Assembly: GCA_025808875.1 (NCBI GenBank)
Contig: CP075528.1
Coordinates: forward strand, 2,726,473 to 2,790,472
DNA from: Enhydrobacter sp.
GTDB lineage: Bacteria > Pseudomonadota > Alphaproteobacteria > Reyranellales > Reyranellaceae
Length of the DNA stretch: 64,000 nt
Direction: 5' to 3'
The notes beneath the pieces were generated by a model, which had not been told where the DNA came from, ran no database searches, and saw only the letters and a program-made list of their open reading frames with translations. Below, in pieces: positions 42,286 to 52,169 of this stretch (the first letter of the stretch is position 1; every line of letters starts with the position of its first letter). Made by a program: the position numbers and the translations under genes.

Positions 42286-43329
42286 TTACATCGGTGGTGC
42301 GAACATGCGGCCGCATTCCTTGGTGAGCGAGTTGAGGCCGCGGCTGAAGCGCAGCGGCGAGCCGGGGCCGACATTGCGGGCATAGATCTCGTCGTAGTTG
42401 CCGACCTGCCTGATGGCGTTGAACGCCCAGGCATCGTCCAGCCCGAGTGCGCGGCCGCTGCCGGGTTCGGCGCCGAGCAGCCGCCGCGCCTGCAGCCTGC
42501 CGTCCTGCTGGCGGTGCTGCTCGACGTTGGCGGAACGGATGCCGAGCTCCTCCGCCTTGACCAGCGCGTAGTGCGTCCACCGCACGACGTCGAGCCAGCC
42601 GTCGTCGCCCGAGCGCACGTAGGGTCCCAGCGGCTCGTCGGAGATGATGTCGGGCAGCATCTGGAACAGCGTGCCGCGACCGGCCCGCACGATGGTCGAG
42701 GCCATCGCCGTCATGTCCTGCGTGATGGCGGCGCACTTGCCGTCGTAGAACGCCTCGTACATCGCGCTCTGGTCGGGCAGAACCACGGTCTCCACCGCAA
42801 TGCCCTCGAGCCTGGCCCAGGCCGCGAGGTTGGCCTCGTGCGTGGTGGCGCCGGTGACGCAGATCTTCTGGCCGGCGAGCTGGCGCGCGCGATCCATGCG
42901 GCGACCCTTTGGAATGACGAAGGCCTGGCCGTCGTGGAAGTTGACGGCGGCAAAGCGCATCCTGCTGCCGGTCGAGCGCTGCAGCGTGTAGGTCGAGTTG
43001 CGGATCAGCACGTCGATCTCGCCGGCGACCAGCGCGTCGAAGCGCTTGTCGGCGTTGAGCGCCACGTAGCGCACCTTGTTGGCGTCGCCCAGTACGCCCG
43101 CCGCGACGGCGCGGCAATAGTCGACGTCGAAGCCCTCCCACTTCCCGGCCGCGTTGGGCGCCGAGAACCCCGGCAGCAGGCCGTTGACCCCGCACACCAG
43201 CTCGCCGCGCTTGCGCACCGTGTCGAGCGTCGGGCTCGCCGCAAGGGCGGGCGCGGCCGCGGGCGGCAGCAGGCCGGCGATCCACGCCAGCGCCGCCGCG
43301 AGGACAAAGAGACGAGTGTGCCGTGTCAT
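42286..43329 (-). CDS. Amino-acid ABC transporter substrate-binding protein
   Basis: The 347-residue periplasmic binding protein has a signal peptide (MTRHTRLFVLAAALAWIAGLLPPAAAPALA). The SBP-3 domain starts LDTVRKRGELVCGVNGLLPGFSA, with GKWEGFDVDYCRAVAAGVLGD. It ends NAIRQVGNYDEIYARNVG and GLNSLTKECGRMF, as in the general L-amino-acid binding protein AapJ. Such proteins feed an AapQMP-type permease. No permease or ATPase gene is adjacent, so it would have to work with a transporter encoded elsewhere. It is bounded by a hairpin on its 3' side and by the bkd genes upstream. Confidence 0.9.
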   Translation of the reverse strand: MTRHTRLFVLAAALAWIAGLLPPAAAPALAASPTLDTVRKRGELVCGVNGLLPGFSAPNAAGKWEGFDVDYCRAVAAGVLGDANKVRYVALNADKRFDALVAGEIDVLIRNSTYTLQRSTGSRMRFAAVNFHDGQAFVIPKGRRMDRARQLAGQKICVTGATTHEANLAAWARLEGIAVETVVLPDQSAMYEAFYDGKCAAITQDMTAMASTIVRAGRGTLFQMLPDIISDEPLGPYVRSGDDGWLDVVRWTHYALVKAEELGIRSANVEQHRQQDGRLQARRLLGAEPGSGRALGLDDAWAFNAIRQVGNYDEIYARNVGPGSPLRFSRGLNSLTKECGRMFAPPM

Positions 43330-43416
43330 GGTCGTTCCCCCCTGCCCGCATTCTTCCAGACCCGGGACGCAAGGTCACCCGCGCCCCAGCCAGCGCTTTC
43401 GCCGCCGGACCGGGGC

Positions 43417-44823
43417 TTAGATGTGGAGCGCCTCGCCCAGCGTGCGCAGGCTCGCCTCGTGGAACGCCTCGCCCAGGGTCGGATGGGCATGGATGGTGCC
43501 GGCGATGTCTTCCAGCCGGGCGCCCATCTCGAGCGCCAGCCCGAAGGCCGCGGCGAGCTCGGACACGCCGGCGCCGACGGCGGCGATGCCGAGGATGAGA
43601 TGGTTGTCGGAACGCGCGGTGACCCGCACGAACCCCTCCTCCGCGCCGAGTGTCAGGGCGCGGCCGTTCGCCTGGAAGGGAAACTGCGCGGTGCGGATCT
43701 CGCGACCGGTCGCGCGCGCCTCGTCGGGCGACTGGCCGACGGTGACGATCTCGGGATCGGTGAAGCACACCGCCGGGATCGTCGCAGCATCGAACACGCG
43801 GCGATGGCCGGCGATCTGTTCGGCGACCGCCACCCCCTGCGCCATCGCCCGATGGGCCAGCATCGGCTCGCCGGTGAGGTCGCCGACCGCCCAGACATCG
43901 AGCATCGACGTGGCGCAACGCTCGTCGATCGCCACGAATCCGCCGTTCATCGTGAGGTCGAGCCGCTCGAGGCCGAAGCCCGCCGTGCGCGCCCGCCGGC
44001 CGGTGGCGACGAGGACGCGGTCCGCCGGCACACTGCGCGTCGCGGCACCCTCCCGGGCGACCAGCACGGCGTCGCCGGCATCCGACAGGCCGCTGGCCCG
44101 CGCCTGCGTCAGCACCTCGACGCCGAGCGCCTGCAGGCGGCGCAGCACCGGGCGCGAGAGCTCGGCGTCGTAGGCCGGCAGGATACGCTCCTCGGCCTCG
44201 ATCACCGTGACCTTCGAACCGAGCTTGGCGAACGCCGTGCCGAGCTCGAGGCCGATATAGCCGGCGCCGATCACGACCAGGCGCCCGGGCACCTCCTGAA
44301 GCGACAGCGCCTCGGTCGACGACATGACGCGCCCGCCGAACGGCAGCGCCGGCAGGCTGGCCGGCATCGAGCCGGTCGCCAGCACGACGTGCCCGGCGCG
44401 GACGGTCTGCGGGCCGGTATCGGTCTCGACCCGGCAGGTCTTGCCGTCGAGCATCTCGCCGTTGCCCTGCACGATCTTGACCTTGTGCCGCTTCAGCAGG
44501 GCGCCGACGCCGCCGGTGAGGCGGCCGACGATGCCGTCCTTCCACTCGACGGTGCGCGCGAACTCCATCGTCGGCGCGCCGACCCGGAGGCCGAACGGCG
44601 CATCGCCAGCATGCTCGAGCGCGCGCGCGTAGGCATCGGCGGCGTGGATGATCGCCTTCGACGGGATGCAGCCGACATTGAGGCAGGTTCCGCCCAGCCC
44701 GCCGTCGCGTCCGCCGCGCTCGACCAGCACCACGTCGAGGCCGAGCTGGGCTGCGCGGATGGCCGTGACGTAGCCGCCGGGCCCGCCGCCCAGCACCAGC
44801 ACCCTGGCCGCGATCTCCGCCAT
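43417..44823 (-). CDS. lpdV: Dihydrolipoyl dehydrogenase (E3) of the bkd operon
   Basis: The 468-residue flavoprotein has the FAD motif VLGGGPGGYVTAIRAAQLG, the redox disulphide C47/C52 (GGTCLNVGCIPSK), the NAD-binding GAGYIGLELG and the C-terminal catalytic His-Glu in HAHPTLGEAFHE. E3 reoxidises the lipoyl arm of E2, passing electrons to NAD. It is the last gene of a four-gene operon E1alpha-E1beta-E2-E3 and starts one base after the E2 stop. The linkage marks it as the E3 dedicated to the branched-chain complex. Confidence 0.93.
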   Translation of the reverse strand: MAEIAARVLVLGGGPGGYVTAIRAAQLGLDVVLVERGGRDGGLGGTCLNVGCIPSKAIIHAADAYARALEHAGDAPFGLRVGAPTMEFARTVEWKDGIVGRLTGGVGALLKRHKVKIVQGNGEMLDGKTCRVETDTGPQTVRAGHVVLATGSMPASLPALPFGGRVMSSTEALSLQEVPGRLVVIGAGYIGLELGTAFAKLGSKVTVIEAEERILPAYDAELSRPVLRRLQALGVEVLTQARASGLSDAGDAVLVAREGAATRSVPADRVLVATGRRARTAGFGLERLDLTMNGGFVAIDERCATSMLDVWAVGDLTGEPMLAHRAMAQGVAVAEQIAGHRRVFDAATIPAVCFTDPEIVTVGQSPDEARATGREIRTAQFPFQANGRALTLGAEEGFVRVTARSDNHLILGIAAVGAGVSELAAAFGLALEMGARLEDIAGTIHAHPTLGEAFHEASLRTLGEALHI

Positions 44824-44824
44824 C

Positions 44825-46111
44825 TCACGCCTCCTCGATGAAGATCGTTGCCGGCGACTCGAGCAACGCCTTGAGGCGCTGCACGAAGCGCGCCGCGACG
44901 TAGCCGTCGATGACGCGGTGGTCGAACGAGGACGACAGGTTCATCATGGTGCGCGGCACGAACCGGCCTTCCTGCCAGACCGGCCGGACGGCGTGGCGGT
45001 TGACGCCGATGATGGCGACCTCGGGCCGGTTGACGACGGGCGTCGTGACGATGCCGCCGAGCGGCCCCAGGCTGGTGATGGTGATGGTCGATCCCGTGAG
45101 CTCGTCGCGGCTCGCCTTGCCCTCGCGCGCGGCCTCGGCCAGGCGCAGCACCTCGGCGGCGCAATCCCACAGCCCGCGCGCCTCGCAGTGCCGCACGACG
45201 GGGACCATGAGGCCGGCGGGCGTCTGGGTGGCGATGCCGATATGGACGCCGGCGTGCCGCTCGAGCGTCTCCGCCTCGTCGTCGTAGAGCGCGTTCATCT
45301 CGGGGAAATCCGCGACCGCCCGGACCAGTGCCTGCATCAGGAACGGGATCAGGGTCAGCCGCGCGCGATCGGGCCGGTTCGCCGCGTTGAGACGCGCGCG
45401 CAGCTCCTCGAGCGCGGTGACGTCGACCTCCTCGACATAGGAGAAGTGCGCGACCCGCCGCTTGGACTCGGCCATCTTCCGGGCGATGCGCCGGCGCAGG
45501 CCGACGATCTTGACCGTCTCGACCGCGGTGTTGGCCACCCGCGCCCGCGACGACACCGCCGCCGACGCGCCGCGCAGGAAGGCGTCGAGATCGTCGTGGC
45601 CGATGCGGCCGGCCGGGCCGGTGCCGCGCACCTGGCGCAGATCGACGCCCGCATCGCGCGCCCGCCGCCGCACCGCCGGCGAGGCGATCGGCTTCTCGCC
45701 CGCCGGCCGCGGCGGCCCGATCGGTGCGCCCGTCGTGGGCAGGGCCGTTGAGGGCAGGCGCGTCGTCGCTGCCGGTGTCGCCGGAACCGCGGGCGCCGCC
45801 GGCTTCTCTGCCTTCGGCGCCGGCGCGGCCGCCTCGCGCGGCGTCGCGGCGACCTCGCCGCTGCTCTCGCCCGCGACCTCCAGGCGCACCAGCTCGGCGC
45901 CGACCGCCAGCACGCCGCCGACCTCGGCGCCCAGCGCCACGACGGTGCCGGCGACCGGCGACGGGATCTCGACCGTGGCCTTGTCGGTCATCACCGCCGC
46001 GAGGATCTGGTCCTCGAGCACCGATTGCCCGACCGCGACGTGCCATTCCACCAGCTCGGCCTCGGCGACGCCCTCGCCGACATCGGGCAGCTTGACGATG
46101 CGGAGTCCCAT
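44825..46111 (-). CDS. bkdB: Branched-chain 2-oxoacid dehydrogenase E2 (dihydrolipoyl acyltransferase)
   Basis: The 428-residue acyltransferase starts MGLRIVKLPDVGEGVAEAELVEW at 46111. Domains in order are one lipoyl domain with the lipoylated lysine K44 in VMTDKATVEIP, a proline/alanine-rich linker (about 85-150), a peripheral-subunit-binding domain (ASPAVRRRARDAGVDLRQVRGTGPAGRIGHDDL) and the catalytic core ending in FDHRVIDGYVAARF. E2 transfers acyl groups from lipoyl to CoA. Its ATG overlaps closely with the E1beta stop (TGAGATG). A single lipoyl domain is usual for BCKDH. Confidence 0.93.
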   Translation of the reverse strand: MGLRIVKLPDVGEGVAEAELVEWHVAVGQSVLEDQILAAVMTDKATVEIPSPVAGTVVALGAEVGGVLAVGAELVRLEVAGESSGEVAATPREAAAPAPKAEKPAAPAVPATPAATTRLPSTALPTTGAPIGPPRPAGEKPIASPAVRRRARDAGVDLRQVRGTGPAGRIGHDDLDAFLRGASAAVSSRARVANTAVETVKIVGLRRRIARKMAESKRRVAHFSYVEEVDVTALEELRARLNAANRPDRARLTLIPFLMQALVRAVADFPEMNALYDDEAETLERHAGVHIGIATQTPAGLMVPVVRHCEARGLWDCAAEVLRLAEAAREGKASRDELTGSTITITSLGPLGGIVTTPVVNRPEVAIIGVNRHAVRPVWQEGRFVPRTMMNLSSSFDHRVIDGYVAARFVQRLKALLESPATIFIEEA

Positions 46112-46112
46112 C

Positions 46113-47126
46113 TCAGGCCTCCATGACGGCTTTGAGGGCGCGCGCGACCCGGGCCGGCCCGGGGAAGTAGTCCCATTCCTGCGCATGCGGATAGGGCGTG
46201 TCCCAGCCGGCGACGCGCATCACCGGCGCCTCCAGGTGATAGAAGCAGTTCTCCTGCACCAGCGCGCTCAGCTCGGCGCCGAAGCCCGAGGTCAGGGTCG
46301 CCTCGTGCACCACCACGCAGCGTCCGGTCTTGGCGACCGAGGCGGCGATCGTCTCGAGGTCGTACGGCACCAGGCTGCGCAGATCGACGATCTCGGCATC
46401 GACGCCGGCCTGCTCGGCCGCCGTCTCGGCGACGAACACCATGGTGCCGTAGGCCAGCACCGTCACGGCGGCGCCGGCGCGGCGGATCGCGGCCTTGCCG
46501 AGCGGCACGGTGTAGTGGCCGTCCGGCACCTCGCCCAGCGCATGGCGCGCCCACGGCGTGACCGGCTTGTCGTGCTGGCCGTCGAACGGCCCGTTGTAGA
46601 GCCGCTTGGGCTCGAGGAAGATCACCGGGTCGTTGTCCTCGATGGCGGCGATCAGCAGGCCCTTGGCGTCGTAGGGATTGCAGGGCACCACGGTCTTGAG
46701 GCCGGAGACGTGGGTGAACAGCGCCTCCGGGCTCTGGCTGTGGGTCTGGCCGCCGAAGATGCCGCCGCCGGTCGGCATGCGCACCACCATGGCCGCGGTG
46801 AACTGGCCGTTCGAGCGGTAGCGCAGCCGCGCCGCCTCCGACACGATCTGGTCGTAGGCCGGATACATGTAGTCGGCGAACTGGATCTCGATGCAGGGCC
46901 TGAGACCGTAGGCCGCCATGCCGACGGCCGCGCCGACGATGCCCGATTCGTTGATCGGCGCGTCGAAGCAGCGGCTCTCGCCGTATTTCTGCTGCAGCCC
47001 CTGGGTGCAGCGGAACACGCCGCCGAAATAGCCGACGTCCTCGCCGAACACGACGACGTTGTCGTCGCGCTGCATGCAGACGTCCATGGCGTCGCGGATC
47101 GCCTCGACCATGGTCTTGCGCGCCAT
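46113..47126 (-). CDS. bkdA2: Branched-chain 2-oxoacid dehydrogenase E1 beta subunit
   Basis: The 337-residue transketolase-type subunit binds the thiamine pyrophosphate pyrimidine. Typical motifs are VVVFGEDVGYFGGVFRCTQGL, FDAPINESGIVGAAVGMAAYGLRP, IQFADYMYPAYDQI, RMPTGGGIFGG and EVPDGHYTVPLGKAAIRR. It pairs with E1alpha encoded three bases upstream. Both are needed for decarboxylation of the 2-oxo acids of valine, leucine and isoleucine. Confidence 0.93.
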   Translation of the reverse strand: MARKTMVEAIRDAMDVCMQRDDNVVVFGEDVGYFGGVFRCTQGLQQKYGESRCFDAPINESGIVGAAVGMAAYGLRPCIEIQFADYMYPAYDQIVSEAARLRYRSNGQFTAAMVVRMPTGGGIFGGQTHSQSPEALFTHVSGLKTVVPCNPYDAKGLLIAAIEDNDPVIFLEPKRLYNGPFDGQHDKPVTPWARHALGEVPDGHYTVPLGKAAIRRAGAAVTVLAYGTMVFVAETAAEQAGVDAEIVDLRSLVPYDLETIAASVAKTGRCVVVHEATLTSGFGAELSALVQENCFYHLEAPVMRVAGWDTPYPHAQEWDYFPGPARVARALKAVMEA

Positions 47127-47129
47127 CGC

Positions 47130-48708
<1,579 letters not shown>

Positions 48709-48981
48709 TCAACGCGAATTCCGGGGGCGGTGAACCACCCGCCCTGATCGCGGCGCGGCGAGATTGTCGGCAAGATCGATGCCCGGCAGGATCCCGCCCC
48801 TCGCCTTGCTCACCCGCGGCATGACCCGCCTCGGCTGCCCCGCACCACGGCTGCGCTCGGCCGTGACGAGGCGCAAGCCCTCGACGATCAGCGCCGTCAG
48901 CGTGCGGCCCTCGGCGGCGGCCTTGCGCTTGGCGCGCCACAGAAGATCGGGCGGCAAGCGGACGGTGGTCCTTTCAGTCAT
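48709..48981 (-). CDS. Ribbon-helix-helix (CopG/VapB-like) antitoxin, orphan
   Basis: The 90-residue protein starts MTERTTVRLPPDLLWRAKRKA at 48981, as in CopG-type ribbon-helix-helix antitoxins: a beta strand TTVRLPPDLL and two helices RAKRKAAAEGRTLTALIVEGLRLV. The conserved GILPGIDL after residue 65 is shared with VapB antitoxins of PIN-domain systems. There the gene is normally followed by a vapC toxin. Here no PIN frame follows, and the last 15 residues (AAPRSGRVVHRPRNSR) do not match the usual acidic tail. This suggests a decayed or orphan antitoxin at the edge of the accessory region. Confidence 0.7.
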   Translation of the reverse strand: MTERTTVRLPPDLLWRAKRKAAAEGRTLTALIVEGLRLVTAERSRGAGQPRRVMPRVSKARGGILPGIDLADNLAAPRSGRVVHRPRNSR

Positions 48982-49028
48982 ATGTCGAGACGTATTGTGT
49001 CGGACATCCATGTCAAGGTGAGTCACGG

Positions 49029-49331
49029 AACCCGCTCTGGCGGACCGACGAGCGCACCGAGATCTTCCAGTACGAGATCAGGAACGAAAACAGGGGCGGC
49101 CTGCAGCTCGATCTTCCGGTGGTCGGCGGCGGCTTCAGGCTGGGCGCGAGCGGCTCCTGTTGCCAGGCCGTCATGCGCCTGGTCGACCGCCGGGTGGTCG
49201 AGGTCAACACCACCGGCGACAACGACGACGTCGCCGGCCGCGAGGGGGTCTGCGCGCCCCTCGTGCGCGGCTGCGCGCGGGCGGGTGAGAACGACAATCC
49301 GGAGGTCAGGACGGCGCGGGCGCGACGGTGA
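49029..49331 (+). pseudogene. 5'-truncated hypothetical reading frame
   Basis: A clean open frame without its own start encodes NPLWRTDERTEIFQYEIRNE, GGLQLDLPVVGGGFRLGAS and a cysteine-containing tail (SCCQAV, REGVCAPLVRGCARAG), ending TGA at 49331. Amino acid use looks coding, not like the arginine-rich shadow frames around it. The only ATG (49155 or nearby) would remove most of it. It is probably the 3' remnant of a gene whose 5' part was lost when the adjoining island or antitoxin region was rearranged. The parent family is not recognised. Confidence 0.45.
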
Positions 49332-49369
49332 GGCCTGCACAGGCGCAGTCCTTCGCAGGCGCAACCCAC

Positions 49370-50344
49370 TTAGCCGAAGCCGGACTTGTCCGCCACGGAG
49401 CGCTCAAATGCCAATTCCTCCAAGAAGCAACGATCACTTGGAAGAGAGTAGTTAGACACGTTGTAGTATTCTGGGACTGAGTAGCATAATTGGATAGTTG
49501 GATCACGTAGAGCCGCAAGCGCCGCGCCAATTGTCGAGAGCTTCGTATTCATTGGCGCGACAACCACGTTGTGGCGCTTTTGCTTTGAGATTGCATCGAC
49601 CAAGGCATTGCAGGCGAGTTCAGGATTGAGACAAGAGAATGTAAATTCCTGGAATGATGGCTGCGATGCCTTCAAACCACCGACAAAGAACTTGTTCAAC
49701 TCGTGCATTCGCTCGTCAACCGAACTGTCCTCGGCGCCATTTCCGAGCGACAGCACACGAGGCTGATATGCATCTATAATACGCGCCGCTCTGTCTGGCT
49801 CGTATCCTGCCATCACCAACAAATGTAAGGGACGCCCTGGGACCACGTTACCTGGGTAGCCAAGCACCGAACGAATGGCCTTAAGTCCCCTGCTCAGCCA
49901 CGGCGTCTCGCCTGAGGCAACGTCTCCGTAGCTCTTCGCAGGATTGTAGGCAACGTAAGCCTTCTGGTGTTGACCCAGTCGCTCCTTCAACACCCTCATC
50001 AAGATAAGTAAGGCTTCATGCGTAAAACTGGTGATATCAACGAGAACGTCCCCGTGAGAGTCTTCCAATCCTTTGGCTAATTGATCGGCGGTGTAGGCTG
50101 GATCGTTGCGCCTGATAGCGAGCGGTTGCCCCTTTGGTCCAAGGATATTCAAGAGAGTTTTTACATGGTCCAATCCCGGCAGCGGGACGTCCTCATGATG
50201 GAAGACTAATGCAGATCTCAGTTTGTCGGTCGGCAAATGACGCGCCACTGACAAGCACCGGGGTTCAAAGCTCGCGGAGCACAAGAATGCACCGATCCGA
50301 GGGCTCAGCATGGCTGAAAGATCCGCTAGCCTAAAAGCGCTCAT
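49370..50344 (-). CDS. Unrecognised two-lobed protein, last gene of the methylase island
   Basis: The 324-residue protein has no family I can name. Two halves look Rossmann-like: residues 15-135 (RIGAFLCSASFEPRCLSVARHL, DVLVDITSFTHEALLILMRVL, YVAYNP) and residues 170-295 (LHLLVMAGYEPDRAARIIDAYQP, VVVAPMNTKLSTIGAALAAL, LCYSVPEYYN). Each half starts with a small-residue/charged turn (F-E-P-R and Y-E-P-D-R) followed by an Arg helix, suggesting an internal duplication. No nuclease, protease or transmembrane motif is seen. It begins 10 bases after the ATPase stop and shares the island's AT-rich composition. It may be the sensor or effector of the system. Confidence 0.75.
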   Translation of the reverse strand: MSAFRLADLSAMLSPRIGAFLCSASFEPRCLSVARHLPTDKLRSALVFHHEDVPLPGLDHVKTLLNILGPKGQPLAIRRNDPAYTADQLAKGLEDSHGDVLVDITSFTHEALLILMRVLKERLGQHQKAYVAYNPAKSYGDVASGETPWLSRGLKAIRSVLGYPGNVVPGRPLHLLVMAGYEPDRAARIIDAYQPRVLSLGNGAEDSSVDERMHELNKFFVGGLKASQPSFQEFTFSCLNPELACNALVDAISKQKRHNVVVAPMNTKLSTIGAALAALRDPTIQLCYSVPEYYNVSNYSLPSDRCFLEELAFERSVADKSGFG

Positions 50345-50354
50345 CGATTGCTCG

Positions 50355-52169
50355 TCAAGTTGCGAACAAGTCAGCTTGAAGGACTTCTTCCTCTAGTTTC
50401 TCAAGCCCCTTCTCTTTGAGTCTTCTCGGAAAAGAACGCGGGTCCTTCATCAGCTCCTTTACGAACGAGTTGGTTACGAACAAATACCCCGCGAACCCAG
50501 TTGGGTCGAGTTGAAACGCCGGCGCAAGTTGTCGCGACAGGATATAGAGCTCTGCACGCCCGATACCCTCCTTTCGCCCAATACTAGACCGATGAAAGTA
50601 GCCATAACGCATACCGAGATTTAGGACTTCACGGACTTCTGGGCTCGGTTCATCTTGAAACGCGATCGAGAATACGCGTCTCTCCGATCGTTCGGAGAGC
50701 AGGACGGCATGAAATAGGGAACCGAGACCATTAACGAGATTGCTGAGACGCTGAACGACATCCAGTTGAAGTCTCTCATCAGACCTGTCTTTGGTTCGCT
50801 CAAGTTCCTTCTCTTCCAGACGAATCTTGTCGAACTCTGAGAACAACATGTCATTGGCTAGTTCTCTAACGACTTCGTTCTGGATATGCGGCGGAATGAA
50901 TGCGTGCTCCTTCCCGTCGGTCGACGCGCGGTCGTGCATTTTCGTAGCGGCGTGAAGGAAGAACCGAACGATTCCCGAGGACACGTGTACTAGCTGGTCA
51001 AAGCCGGCGTAACTATACGTGGATTTGCTCTTCGCTGCCCCACCGAGACCCTTAATGTAATCTGGCCGCGCATATCGATAGGCATCATCGCGAGCTCGAT
51101 TGCCACGCTTGCCCTTATTCTGCCATTGCGAGCGTAGCGTGTTGGCGAGATGATTTATTTGATCTTCCTGTTCCTGATCCGGCGGGAAGTACCTTTCAGC
51201 ACTTCGCTGAATGTTGCTCACCTTAAGCCGCTTTTCTACAATGCTCCGCACACGGCTCCTATAGCTGTCCCTTACGTCGGTCGTGTACACATCAGAGATG
51301 CTAAACTCTTGAAAATCATGTGGGCTCTCTATCCGCTGACCATGCGTCGTGGAAAAGGTCTTGTATTGCAGCTGCGTAGATATCTTGAGGCAGACGTTTT
51401 CAGTACTGCGAATCGAAACCCAATTGTTGAGAACACGAGTCTGAATATTGCTTAAGTTGTCTGCGTCATCGATTAATAGATAAACTGGCGAGTTCGGCAG
51501 TGCTGACAGTGTCCTAAGACTCGTGATGAACGGCACCACGAAGTCCAAGAACCCCGCAAGCGGACCGTCATACGGAATCGTCGACGTCGGCAAGAACAGG
51601 CTTCGCACGTATCTCAATGTGTGCGCGTGCATGTCCCGTAGCACATGTCGCACGCCTAGCAACAATGACCGAAGACGTTGTGGGTTCTCTAGCCCAGGCA
51701 ACGATCCTTGCCAAAACGAACGCTGCAATAGGGAACCGAACGCTCCGACGTAAAATTCTTGGACATCTCGCTTCGATGCTCGAGCGTTTGCGAAGTCCTC
51801 GGGCATTCTATCCAGCAGGGTGTGAATGATCGTCAGGAGCACCGTGAGACTGAAGAAGTGCTCGTTGAGTATCACGTCCGCATGGCGCTCTTCGATGCGT
51901 TCGAACTCGGCGAGCGCTATGTCAGTGCCCTTGATCGGGACGTACACGCCGAGGAATGGAAGATCCTTGGTCTTGTAGTTGTGCGCCAACGCCTGACAGT
52001 CCGGTTCGAGATAGCGAAAGAGCATGCTCTTCCCCGAACCTCGCGCTCCATGCAAAAAAGTATGCCCTGGCGCAACCATCGCCGAGTAGCCGGGCACCTC
52101 CGACACAAAGAGGGAAACTGCCGTTTGCGCAGCGATGCCTTCTGGGGTTTGGACAGAGAATGGGTTCAT
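50355..52169 (-). CDS. ORC/CDC6-like AAA+ P-loop ATPase
   Basis: The 604-residue protein has Walker A GARGSGKS (41-48), Walker B YLLIDDAD (230-237) and a sensor-like run LKISTQLQYKTF. The upper fold matches the AAA+/ORC-CDC6 branch. This is the shape reported for ATPases in several bacterial conflict systems (family knowledge, from memory). A charged region (335-400, QEQEDQINHL and ARPDYIKGL) is followed by a helical C-terminal half. The latter contains a winged-helix-like segment (GRAELYILSRQLAPAFQL). Its ATG overlaps the HD gene stop as ATGA. The three partner genes suggest that it controls an NTP-dependent response to foreign DNA. Confidence 0.78.
   Translation of the reverse strand: MNPFSVQTPEGIAAQTAVSLFVSEVPGYSAMVAPGHTFLHGARGSGKSMLFRYLEPDCQALAHNYKTKDLPFLGVYVPIKGTDIALAEFERIEERHADVILNEHFFSLTVLLTIIHTLLDRMPEDFANARASKRDVQEFYVGAFGSLLQRSFWQGSLPGLENPQRLRSLLLGVRHVLRDMHAHTLRYVRSLFLPTSTIPYDGPLAGFLDFVVPFITSLRTLSALPNSPVYLLIDDADNLSNIQTRVLNNWVSIRSTENVCLKISTQLQYKTFSTTHGQRIESPHDFQEFSISDVYTTDVRDSYRSRVRSIVEKRLKVSNIQRSAERYFPPDQEQEDQINHLANTLRSQWQNKGKRGNRARDDAYRYARPDYIKGLGGAAKSKSTYSYAGFDQLVHVSSGIVRFFLHAATKMHDRASTDGKEHAFIPPHIQNEVVRELANDMLFSEFDKIRLEEKELERTKDRSDERLQLDVVQRLSNLVNGLGSLFHAVLLSERSERRVFSIAFQDEPSPEVREVLNLGMRYGYFHRSSIGRKEGIGRAELYILSRQLAPAFQLDPTGFAGYLFVTNSFVKELMKDPRSFPRRLKEKGLEKLEEEVLQADLFAT

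Noticed and set aside
49340..49362. 8-base direct repeat CAGGCGCA at the island's left edge as target-site duplication
   Set aside because: Both copies are on the same side of the island. No copy was seen at the right edge near 54312-54402.
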